This document shows, piece after piece, positions 1 through 8,200 of a stretch of DNA of 39,692 nt; position 1 is the stretch's first letter; every line of letters begins with the position of its first letter. The position numbers and the translations under genes were made by a program. Source of the stretch: an uncultured Collinsella sp. (GTDB lineage Bacteria; Actinomycetota; Coriobacteriia; Coriobacteriales; Coriobacteriaceae); the NCBI GenBank assembly GCA_958407555.1, contig CATYJC010000004.1, positions 1 to 39,692 on the forward strand, given 5' to 3'. A model generated the notes under the pieces. The model searched no databases, had not been told where the DNA came from, and saw nothing but the letters and a program-made list of their open reading frames with translations.

Positions 1-866
1 AAGAAGACGGCCACCGTGCCGGGGCCGGTATGCGAGCCAATCAGGGCACCGATGCTATTGATCTCAATCTTGCCTTTGAGCTGCGGAACCTGTTCCTCTA
101 TCAGTGCCGCAACGGCCTCGGCGTCCTCGCGGCACGCCGAGTGCGACATGATGCACTTGCCCGAATAGTTCGCGCCGTCCTGCACATGCGCCATCACGGT
201 CTTGGCCATCTCGGAGATCGCGCGCTTCTTGGTGCGAATCTTCTCGCGTGGCGCCAGCTCACCTTCGCAATCGACCGTCATAAGCGGGCAAATCTTAAGC
301 GCCGTGCCGATGATCGCGCTCGCGGCCGAAATGCGACCGCCGCGCAGGTAGCTCGACAAATCGGTCGAGAAGAACCAGTGGTGCAGGTTGAGTTTATGCT
401 CCTCAATCCAAGCGGCCGTCTCGTCGAGCGAAGCGCCGCTATCGCGAACGTCGGCGGCACACTCCACCAGCAGGCCAAAGCCCGAAGACGCCGCCAGCGA
501 ATCGATGACGCGCACCTTACCGCCCCGGGGATAGCGATCCGCGAGCATCTGCGCCGCAACGCAGGCCGATCCATACGTGCCCGAAATACCCGACGACAGC
601 GCCAGGTGCAGCACGTCTTTACCCTCGGCAACAAACGGCTCCCAAAACTCCTCGTACTCACCCACGCTCACCTGAGACGTCTTGGGCATGGCGCCCGCGG
701 CAATCTGGGCAAAAAACTCGTCCGGCGTAATCGACTGATACAGATCGTCCGTATAGACAACATCGTCGATCTCGTAATGAAAACACACGACAGGAATATT
801 GCGCGATGCAAAGAACTCACGGGTTCGATCGGCGGCGGATTCACAGGTCAGGACAAAATCACTCAT
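1..866 (-). CDS. DegV family fatty-acid-binding protein (3' end cut by window edge)
   Basis: About 288 codons are visible and the frame is still open at base 1. The last visible residues (GPGTVAVFF) resemble the usual DegV ending, so only a few residues should be missing. Visible family marks are an N-terminal Rossmann-like strand (MSDFVLTCESAAD), a TSQ triplet at about residues 63-65 and SSGISGTYGSA at about 91-101, the region that holds the lipid carboxylate in DegV/FakB proteins. FakB-type proteins bind a fatty acid so that FakA can phosphorylate it for phospholipid synthesis; no fakA is present here, so the partner is unknown. The ATG at 866 is preceded by AAGGAG with good spacing. The gene diverges from fbp. 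The family assignment is solid; the exact lipid ligand cannot be read from sequence. Confidence 0.9.
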   Translation of the reverse strand, partial: MSDFVLTCESAADRTREFFASRNIPVVCFHYEIDDVVYTDDLYQSITPDEFFAQIAAGAMPKTSQVSVGEYEEFWEPFVAEGKDVLHLALSSGISGTYGSACVAAQMLADRYPRGGKVRVIDSLAASSGFGLLVECAADVRDSGASLDETAAWIEEHKLNLHHWFFSTDLSSYLRGGRISAASAIIGTALKICPLMTVDCEGELAPREKIRTKKRAISEMAKTVMAHVQDGANYSGKCIMSHSACREDAEAVAALIEEQVPQLKGKIEINSIGALIGSHTGPGTVAVF

Positions 867-1184
867 ATGAGGCTCCTTACTCATTGCTGCGCAAATTATC
901 GCACAGCAAACGTGAATACGGTACAAATGTCCACTATTTACCAAATTGAACCAAAGGTAGTGAACATCTTTACCGTCATCCTCTCTATCGATCCAGGAGA
1001 CATGCGCCTGCAAAACGACCCCGCGTCTCCATTCAACCGCCATATCCACCTCAACTAAATCGATTTACCAAACCGTTCGGCCAACAATTCGACCTCCCAT
1101 CTCCAAACGAAACAAAAGCGGCGCATACTGATAAACGCTTGACGCTGTTTTATCAGTTTTACCAACCACATCGGAAGGTGCCTC
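867..1184. other. Intergenic region between divergent degV and fbp
   Basis: This 318-base gap holds the degV ribosome binding site, promoter-like AT-rich sequence around 895-960 for which I cannot fix a convincing -35/-10 pair, and a perfect inverted repeat just before fbp (listed separately). No small gene or structured RNA is evident. Confidence 0.5.
1127..1157. promoter_or_regulatory. Inverted repeat around a -35-like TTGACG upstream of fbp
   Basis: ACTGATAAA at 1127-1135 is repeated as its exact reverse complement TTTATCAGT at 1149-1157, with a 13-base spacer that contains TTGACG (1139-1144), a good -35 match. The repeat ends 27 bases before the fbp ATG. A perfect 9-base dyad enclosing a -35-like hexamer is what a repressor operator or a leader hairpin would look like. 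No matching -10 was found at the expected spacing, so the promoter itself is unproven. Confidence 0.4.
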
Positions 1185-3101
1185 ATGGTCGCATTCGATC
1201 GCAATCCGCAAAACTTCAAGTATCTGCGCCTGCTGTCGAGACAGTTCCCCACCGAGCAATCCGCATTCACCGAGATCATCAACCTCTCGGCCATCCTCAA
1301 CCTGCCCAAGGGCACCGAGCATTTTATGAGCGATGTGCATGGCGAGTACGAAGCCTTTATGCACATCCTCAACAACTGCTCGGGTGTTGTGCGCGAGCAT
1401 GTCGACGAGATCTTTGGCGACACGCTCTCCTTTGACGAAAAGGGCGAGCTGTGCACGCTCATCTACTATCCGCGCGAGAAGATCGATCTTGTCCGCAGCC
1501 GGCGCGAGGACTCGCCCACCTGGTACAAGACCATGCTCGACCAGCTCATTGTGGTTGCCCGCTCGCTTTCGAGCCGTTATACCCGCTCCAAGGTGCGTAA
1601 GGCCATCCCGCGCGATTACGCCTACATCATCGACGAGTTGCTGCACACGCATCCAGACGAGAACAACTACCGCGTGCGTTATCACGAGCGCATTATCGAA
1701 TCCATCTTGGAGACCGCCAGCGCCGATGACTTTATCGAGTCGCTCGCCTCGCTCATCAAGCGCCTCGCCGTCGACCACCTGCACTTGGTAGGCGACATCT
1801 TCGATCGTGGCGGCGGCGCTGCCAAGATTATGGACCGCCTGCTCACCTACCATTCGCTCGACATCCAGTGGGGCAACCACGACCTGCTGTGGATGGGCGC
1901 TGCGGCCGGTGAGCCCGCCTGCATCGCCACGGTGCTGCGCAACAACCTGCGCTACGACAATTACGAGATCCTCGAGAACGACTACGGTATCTCGCTGCGC
2001 GAGCTTGTCGCCTTCGCCGATTCCACCTACACCGCCGGTGAGTCCATCACCCCGCTAATCAAGGCCATCAACGTGCTGCTCTTTAAGCTCGAGGGTCAGA
2101 TTATCCAGCGCCACCCCGAGTTCGACATGACCAACCGCCTGCTGCTCGACAAGATCGACCACGACACCGGCACGGTCACACTCGCCGACGGCAGCGTGTG
2201 GCCGCTCACGACCAACGACTTCCCCACCGTCGACCCGACGGACCCCTACACGCTCACGCCCCAGGAGCAACACATCATCGACAAGCTCGTGTCCGAGTTT
2301 GTCACCGCCGATCACCTGCATCGCCATATCGATTTCCTCTACACCCACGGCTCGATGTACAAGGTTACCAACGGCAACCTGCTGTTCCATGGCTGCGTGC
2401 CGCTCAACGAGGATGGCACCTTTAGCAGCATGAACTGCCTGGGTACCTGGCACGCCGGCCGCGATTATCTCGATTTTTGCGACCGCATCGCCCGCCGCGC
2501 CTGGCGCGTGGGCGACCGCGACGCCCTCGACTGGATGTGGTACCTGTGGATCGGCTTTAACTCACCCGCCAGCGGACGCCTGGTGCGTACCTTTGAGCGC
2601 GCCTATATCGCCGATAAGAGCACCTGGGTCGAGCCAATGGACCCGTACTTTACGCTTACCAAGTCGCCCTCGGTCTGCGACGACATCATGCGCGAGTTCG
2701 GCGTTGCCCCCATGGCATGTTCGCCGACCGGCCACATCATCAACGGCCATACGCCCGTCAAGACGACCAAAGGCGAGCAGCCCATCCGAGCCGACGGCAA
2801 GCTACTGGTCATCGATGGCGGCTTCTGCCGCGCCTACCACCCCAAGACGGGCATCGCCGGCTACACGCTTATCTCCAGCTCGCGTGGATGTCGCCTTAAG
2901 TCGCACCGAGCCTTTACCACGGTTGCCGAGGCGCTCACCCGCAACATCGACATCGAGAGCGAGACCAACCGGTTTGACCAGGCCGACCGTCGCCGCATGG
3001 TGAGCGACACCGATACCGGCGTCAAGATTCGCAGCCAGATCCAGGACCTGCGCCAACTGCTCGATGCATATAGAAACGGTGCTATCGAGGAGCGCGCCTA
3101 G
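1185..3101 (+). CDS. fbp: Class III fructose-1,6-bisphosphatase
   Basis: The 638-residue product matches the size and layout of the class III enzymes found in Firmicutes and Coriobacteriia, which hydrolyse fructose-1,6-bisphosphate to fructose-6-phosphate in gluconeogenesis. It carries metallophosphoesterase motifs that bind the metal pair: DVHGEYEAF (D50, H52), GDIFDRGGG (203-211), and GNHD (230-233). Further conserved blocks are LLFHGCVPLNEDG, GHTPVKTTKGE and DGGFCRAYHPKTGIAGYT near the C terminus. The ATG at 1185 has GGAAGGTG a few bases upstream. No signal peptide or membrane segment is present, so it is cytoplasmic. It is transcribed away from degV. The GtrA gene follows 78 bases later on the same strand, but a functional link is not expected. 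Confidence 0.96.
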   Translation: MVAFDRNPQNFKYLRLLSRQFPTEQSAFTEIINLSAILNLPKGTEHFMSDVHGEYEAFMHILNNCSGVVREHVDEIFGDTLSFDEKGELCTLIYYPREKIDLVRSRREDSPTWYKTMLDQLIVVARSLSSRYTRSKVRKAIPRDYAYIIDELLHTHPDENNYRVRYHERIIESILETASADDFIESLASLIKRLAVDHLHLVGDIFDRGGGAAKIMDRLLTYHSLDIQWGNHDLLWMGAAAGEPACIATVLRNNLRYDNYEILENDYGISLRELVAFADSTYTAGESITPLIKAINVLLFKLEGQIIQRHPEFDMTNRLLLDKIDHDTGTVTLADGSVWPLTTNDFPTVDPTDPYTLTPQEQHIIDKLVSEFVTADHLHRHIDFLYTHGSMYKVTNGNLLFHGCVPLNEDGTFSSMNCLGTWHAGRDYLDFCDRIARRAWRVGDRDALDWMWYLWIGFNSPASGRLVRTFERAYIADKSTWVEPMDPYFTLTKSPSVCDDIMREFGVAPMACSPTGHIINGHTPVKTTKGEQPIRADGKLLVIDGGFCRAYHPKTGIAGYTLISSSRGCRLKSHRAFTTVAEALTRNIDIESETNRFDQADRRRMVSDTDTGVKIRSQIQDLRQLLDAYRNGAIEERA

Positions 3102-3179
3102 CCCCGCCTGCGCGGATTGGCTAAACTTGCTGAGTTTGTCATCCCCACGGCGCCCCGGCGCCACCCTAAGGCAGGTACC

Positions 3180-3575
3180 ATGCAAAAGCTCCTTGCGCAG
3201 ATCATGAAGTTTGGCGTCGTCGGCGTCATTGCCACCGTCATCGACTTTGGCATCATGAATCTGCTCCACTACGGCCTGGGCCTCAATATCCTGATCGCCA
3301 ACACCAGTGGCTTTATCGTCTCGCTCATCTTTAACTACGTCGCGAGCATGAAGTACGTATTTGCACACAAGGAGGGCATGAGCCGCCGCCGCGAGTTCAT
3401 CATCTTTGTCGTGTTGTCCGTTATTGGCTTGGCACTCAACGACGGTATCGTGCTGGCGCTCAACGCCGGCCTGGGGCTCGAGGCCAATATCGCCAAGATT
3501 TGCGCCACCGCGCTGGTCATGGTCTACAACTTTGTAACGCGCAAGATTTTCCTGGAGGGCGAGCAGACCAAGTAG
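3180..3575 (+). CDS. GtrA family membrane protein (copy 1)
   Basis: This 131-residue protein has four hydrophobic segments and the GtrA pattern FGVVGVIATVIDFGIMNLL near the N terminus, then FNYVASMKYVF, and a C-terminal YNFVTRKIFL. GtrA-like proteins are thought to help move undecaprenyl-phosphate-linked sugars across the membrane for glycosylation of wall polymers. The ATG at 3180 is chosen because AAGGCAGG lies just upstream; an in-frame TTG at 3117 would add 21 non-conserved residues. A paralogue follows at 3796. The FxxxY-SMKYVF and R-FLEG blocks are shared by both, so this looks like an old tandem duplication. Family confident; substrate unknown. Confidence 0.85.
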   Translation: MQKLLAQIMKFGVVGVIATVIDFGIMNLLHYGLGLNILIANTSGFIVSLIFNYVASMKYVFAHKEGMSRRREFIIFVVLSVIGLALNDGIVLALNAGLGLEANIAKICATALVMVYNFVTRKIFLEGEQTK

Positions 3576-3598
3576 CTCGGCCTCCTCGTTGCACTACG

Positions 3599-3644
3599 GG
3601 GCCCACGAACGACGTGCTTCGAACGCCGCGTTGTTCGTGGGCCC
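3599..3644. terminator. Perfect 12-base inverted repeat after GtrA copy 1
   Basis: GGGCCCACGAAC (3599-3610) and GTTCGTGGGCCC (3633-3644) form a perfect 12-base stem with a 22-base loop. It starts 23 bases after the stop codon. There is only a short TTT after it (tgctcgtttacg), so it is a weak or non-canonical terminator, or a processing or stabilising hairpin between the two GtrA genes. Confidence 0.5.
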
Positions 3645-3795
3645 TGCTCGTTTACGGGAAGATTTGCAACGTTTGCGGATTACCTCTTGAATATTTGGCG
3701 AGTTCGTATAGTTCTTGCCAAAGACCTTACGTTTCCCATGCAAAAGCTCTAAAGTATCTCGTTGCTCGATTCGTCAACGCATTGGATGTGATTAC

Positions 3796-4203
3796 GTGCG
3801 CAAGGCACTGGCACAACCTCATACCAAGCAATTCCTCAAGTTCGCTGTCGTGGGTCTTATCTCCTTTGGCATCGACTGGGGCATGCTCATTGCGCTCGTC
3901 GAGCTGTTCCACCTCGACTTTTTGATGAGCACCACGATCTCGTTTACCACGTCCGTCGTGGTCAACTACTGGCTCAGCATGAAGTACGTGTTCGACCATC
4001 GCGAGGGCATGAGCCGCAAGCGCGAGTTCACGATCTTCACCATCCTGTCGGTGATCGGTTTGGGCCTCAACGATCTGTACATGTTTGTGGGCGTCACGTT
4101 TTTGAGCATCGGCTACCAGGCCATGAAGGCAATCGCCACGTTCTTGGTCACCTGGTACAACTACTTTAGCCGTCGCTTTTTCCTCGAGGGCGCGCAGTCG
4201 TAG
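3796..4203 (+). CDS. GtrA family membrane protein (copy 2)
   Basis: This 135-residue protein has four membrane segments and is a paralogue of the gene at 3180. Shared patterns are KFAVVGLISFGIDWGML, NYWLSMKYVFDHREGMSRKRE, LSVIGLGLND and SRRFFLEG. The start is uncertain. GTG at 3796 (MRKALAQPHTKQ) places the first membrane helix at the usual distance but has only a weak ribosome binding site; an in-frame TTG at 3715 would add 27 residues of doubtful quality. A strong terminator follows. The role is presumed to be in lipid-linked sugar transfer, by family only. Confidence 0.82.
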   Translation: MRKALAQPHTKQFLKFAVVGLISFGIDWGMLIALVELFHLDFLMSTTISFTTSVVVNYWLSMKYVFDHREGMSRKREFTIFTILSVIGLGLNDLYMFVGVTFLSIGYQAMKAIATFLVTWYNYFSRRFFLEGAQS

Positions 4204-4229
4204 TTTGTTCGACATTTGCTTGAAGGTAT

Positions 4230-4265
4230 AACCGGTTGGAATTCTCGTTCCAACCGGTTTTTTTG
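4230..4265 (+). terminator. Rho-independent terminator of GtrA copy 2
   Basis: A perfect 12-base stem, AACCGGTTGGAA (4230-4241) with TTCCAACCGGTT (4248-4259), has a 6-base loop and runs into a tract of T residues up to 4264. Confidence 0.93.
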
Positions 4266-4301
4266 TTTGCCGAGAGACCCGGCGACCCAGTCCTCTACGC
4301 A

Positions 4302-4343
4302 TGAAAAACGGGCGGCCCGGATGTTTGTCCGAACCGCCCGTTT
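4302..4343 (-). terminator. Rho-independent terminator of the DUF4430 operon
   Basis: On the minus strand AAACGGGCGG (4343-4334) pairs with CCGCCCGTTT (4315-4306) and is followed by further T residues (to 4304). It lies about 20 bases after the stop codon of the gene ending at 4364 and closes the riboswitch-controlled operon. Confidence 0.9.
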
Positions 4344-4363
4344 GGCGTGTTATGTCGAGGCCT

Positions 4364-5224
4364 CTAGCCTGTAACGTAATACCAGACGACTCTGTCGCCG
4401 TTGGATAAGACATAATTGCTGCACGCTGTGTTGGGTGTTACGCCGTTGACGGAGTACATCCAGCCGCTCGTGGCGCCATGCTCCTTCTCGGCCAAACCGC
4501 CAATGGCGGCGACATACGTGCCGAACGATGAGCCATGCGCATTCACGGAAAGGCCCAGAGCGCACAGGGCATCGTAGACCGTTGCACCCTCGTTAAAGGT
4601 GAAGGTGCCACTAGAAGACACAGGATTGCCCACAGCGCTCGATGTGACCGAAATCGTCACCGTGACGTAGCCAGGCTGCTGCGAGCCGCCCTGATTGCCC
4701 GCAGAGGCGCCGCCACTGTTGGATGCAGACCCACCGCCGGTCGCCGAGCCAGCGCTCGAAGAAGAGCCGTCAGAAGAACTCGATCCACCGGTGGATTTAG
4801 AGCCCTGTCCAGCAGACGTGTTGTTGGACGTCTTGCCGTCCTTGCTTTCGGACTTTTTCTCCTTCGAATCCTTTTTTGAGTCCTTCGACCCGTCCTTCGC
4901 ATTGTCCGAAGATTTGGAGTCCTTGGACGCAACCTTGCCCGAAACGGCAGTCGAGCCGGAACCCGATGCGTCCTTGGCAACGACACTCTCCCCTGTCACA
5001 GCCTGAGCGATCCAATCGATGGACCATGCACCGCTGGAAGAAGGTTGGATAAAGCCTAGCGACACAACGATCAAAACGATGCAGACGGCCGTCAGGGCAC
5101 CAACAAGCGCCTTGCGCCGCGGGACGGACGCCGCCGAAGCGGCGCCCTTTTGCTTTGCATCGTCGAGTTGAATGAACGATGAGTCGGGCTGCTTGGACTC
5201 GGCGTCCTGAGACTTATTGGACAC
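4364..5224 (-). CDS. Membrane-anchored single DUF4430 (transcobalamin C-domain-like) protein
   Basis: About 286 residues. An N-terminal cytoplasmic stretch of about 40 residues is followed by RRKALVGALTAVCIVLIVVS, a single membrane segment or uncleaved signal anchor. Next comes a long Ser/Lys/Asp/Gly-rich linker (repeated KDSKKDS-type blocks, then Ser/Gly runs). The last ~100 residues form a DUF4430 domain: VTVTISV, then FTFNEGATVYDALCALGL, GTYVAAIGGL, SGWMYSVNGV and LSNGDRVVWYYVTG. DUF4430 is related to the beta-domain that closes over cobalamin in intrinsic factor and transcobalamin. The gene follows the giant gene with no gap. GTG at 5224 is preferred because AGGTGA lies before it; GTG at 5233 directly abuts the upstream stop codon and is the alternative. 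It is presumably cotranscribed under the cobalamin riboswitch. Function as a corrinoid-binding membrane relay is inference. Confidence 0.82.
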   Translation of the reverse strand: MSNKSQDAESKQPDSSFIQLDDAKQKGAASAASVPRRKALVGALTAVCIVLIVVSLGFIQPSSSGAWSIDWIAQAVTGESVVAKDASGSGSTAVSGKVASKDSKSSDNAKDGSKDSKKDSKEKKSESKDGKTSNNTSAGQGSKSTGGSSSSDGSSSSAGSATGGGSASNSGGASAGNQGGSQQPGYVTVTISVTSSAVGNPVSSSGTFTFNEGATVYDALCALGLSVNAHGSSFGTYVAAIGGLAEKEHGATSGWMYSVNGVTPNTACSNYVLSNGDRVVWYYVTG

Positions 5225-5233
5225 AGCCCTCAC

Positions 5234-8200
5234 CTACCGACGCTTGGTGAATACGAACACACCGATGACGGCGAGACCGATCACGCCGGCCGCCACACCA
5301 GCGATGGCGAGCGGATTGAAGCCAGATTGCTGCACAGGAGCCTCAGCGGACTTCTTATCAGACTTCTTGCTGTCCTTCTTGTCGGACTTGTCGGAATCCT
5401 TCTTGGAATCCTTGCCGTCCTTGGTTTTGGTCTTGGTCGCGGTCGACGACACAGGCTTCTGCCCAGGCGAAACGGCACCGCCGCTCTGCTGGCCACTCGT
5501 TCCGCTGCCGGAGCCGGCGCCATTGCCAGAGCCGCCCGCGTTGCCATTGGAGCCACCGTTACCGCCAGGGTTAACGACATTCTTGATCCACTTGGCATAC
5601 AGCGTCATATCGGCCGTCACGACGTCCTTGGCGAAGTCCCACTTCTCGCCTTCGGCAGTGTACCAGCCGAGGAACGTATATCCGTCGCGGGTAGGGGCGG
5701 CCGGCTCGGAAACCATCTTGTTCTTGGCAACATAACGCGGTGCGACGTACGAACCGCCCTGTACATCGAACGCAACTCTCCAGGACTCGGCACCCGCTAG
5801 CTTAAAGAGGCGTCCCGAGTCATTGGCGTAGTACAGGTTGCCCTTCTCATCACAGATGATAGAAGCGGTGCAGTATTCACGATACTTTGCATCGGGCATG
5901 AATATCATTTGCGCCGCATCGTCGCCCAGCTTATAAGCGTAAACGCCGCCGGGCAGAGCGTTGCAGGTGAAGTACACGTACGTGTCGTTTCCTTGAACCG
6001 AGACGAGCGGGGTACTCTTGGACTCGCCCTTGTCTGCGCGGATGGTCTTTTTAACGCTCATAGTGCTCAGATCGATGACAGAGAGCGTTCCGTAACCCTC
6101 CATGTCCATGCCGCAGACATACGCCAGGCCGTTGCTCACTGCCGGCGTAGAGGTGGAGATGGCCGCGAAGGCAACGGGCTTGCCCTCGAGGGTCAGCTTG
6201 TCCCCGCTGCGACGAATCTTGTAGAGCGTTCCGTTATCGCGGGAGACCGCGAGATACGTGCCGTCGCCGTTCTCGCCAACCTCGACGGCAATGATGCCGG
6301 AGCGAACGGGCGTGCCTACGCTTACGCTCGAGAGCTCTTTGCCGTTGGAGCCATCAATGAGAGCAACCTTACCGGACTCGTTACCGATGATGATGTCGTC
6401 ACCGGAGGCCGCAGCGCCCGCCCAGTAGTAGCCCTCGTTCTCGTTGGTCTCGGACTTCTTTTTGTCTGTTGTCCAGTCCACTTTGCCGGAAGCCAGGTCA
6501 ACGCACACGAGCGCACCTTCTGAACCGTCGACAACAGTGAAGCCTGCGTAGGCCTTGCCGCCGGAGATGGTCACGGACGTGAGAGCTTGGGTATCTTTGA
6601 TCCCGAGCGAAGGGGTCTTGTATCGACAGGCTATCGAGTACTGCCCATCCTTCTTGTCCAGAACAAAAATGCCGAGCGAGCCGTCCTCAAAAGGAACAAC
6701 CAGATAGCCGTCTTTATAGGCGGGACGGCAGAAGTAGCCAATGTTCGCACCAATAGAGCAGCTCGCAAGCTCCTTCTTTCCGGTTTCAGAATCTATGAGC
6801 ACAATGCGGTCGCCCTTAACCGCGCAAATATTACCGTCGATAATGAGCAAGTCCGAAACGCCTTTTGCACCGCCCTTGATATCCGCGGGCTCATCCCACG
6901 CAGATTCAGCTGCACCAGACGGAGTCGGCACTTCGACAACCGAGCCATTGGCTTTGCCGCCGGCAAACGCAGACCAGGCAGAGTCGAAGTTAGACTTAGG
7001 CGCGTTGGGGTCGGTCGTGAGGGCATCGGGGTCAGGCAGCTTGTCGTCAGCCGTATAGACCCAGGCGATAGACTTCGCGTCCTTCAGCTTGACGCTGCCC
7101 GCGCCCAAATCGGAAGGCTTGCCATCGATAAAGAGCTTCCAGTAAGCCCCAGTCGTAGAGTCCCATGCGAGCGTTCGCCCATCAAACGGCGATGTAATTG
7201 AGTTGAGGAACCAGCCCCATGTGCCCGTACCATAATCCGCAAAGATGCCGCTCTGCTTGAAGGCAAGTTCAGTCGCATCAGCCACGGTCGCGGTATCAAC
7301 CATGGTGTAGTCAGCTGCAGGCACCCACGTCTGAACATTACCGCCGCTGTCAACACCGATAATCTGCAGGGAAGCCTTTGTCTGCCCAGGCACGGTACCG
7401 TCAGAGCCGTAGACCCAGGAAACTTTGTCACCGGCCTTGAGTGTGTAGTTACCGGCACCCACATTTGCGAGTTTGCCGTTGACAAAGAACTGCCAGTAAT
7501 TCCAAGTGGAGGCGTCAACCTTTTCGGTCGAGAGCTTTACGTCCTCATCAAACGGAGAGGTGAGCGAGTTGAGGTACCAGCCGTAGGAGCCCGTCCCAGT
7601 GTTGGCGCCAATGCCAGCCTGCTTGAACACCTGCTCAGAGAGCTCCGCCGCGGTCGAGCCCCCCTTCACCTGGATGGTCGTGGGCTGAGCCCAGGTCTGC
7701 TGGCCGCCGTCCTTAGCCTGGCCAACGACCTCGCAGCTCACGGAGAGCTGGTCGGTGGGCGCCGGGTCGCCGTACTTGGAGTAGCACCAGACGACCGAGT
7801 CGCCGGCCTCGAGCACGTAGCCGCCCGCGCCAACCGATGCGGCCGTGCCGTTGATAAAGAGCTGCCAGTACGCTCCGGTCTGCGAATCATAGCCAAGCGT
7901 TCGGCCCGCGTCGACGGGCGAGGTGATGGAATTGAGGTACCAGCCCCAGGTTCCCATGCCGTAATCGGCGGTGAGCCCGTGCTTCTTGAAGAGCGCCTCA
8001 GAGAGGTCGGCGGCGGTAGACCCCGTTTTTAACGTATACGGCTCGGCGGCGGTCCAGGTCTGCTGGTTGCCATCGGCATCGATGCCGATAACCGAGCATG
8101 TTGCTGTAACCTTAGGAGCGACCTGACCGCTCGTTCCAAGCACGGTCACCGTCGCAGAGACGTCCTGGTTGGCAAGCTTTGCGTACGTGGCGTTATCTGG

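Noticed and set aside
3117..3179. TTG-started extension of GtrA copy 1
   Set aside because: The residues are not membrane-like and the ATG at 3180 has a ribosome binding site.
5255..5330. Canonical LPXTG signal in the giant protein
   Set aside because: No LPXTG is present; only VQQSG stands at that position.
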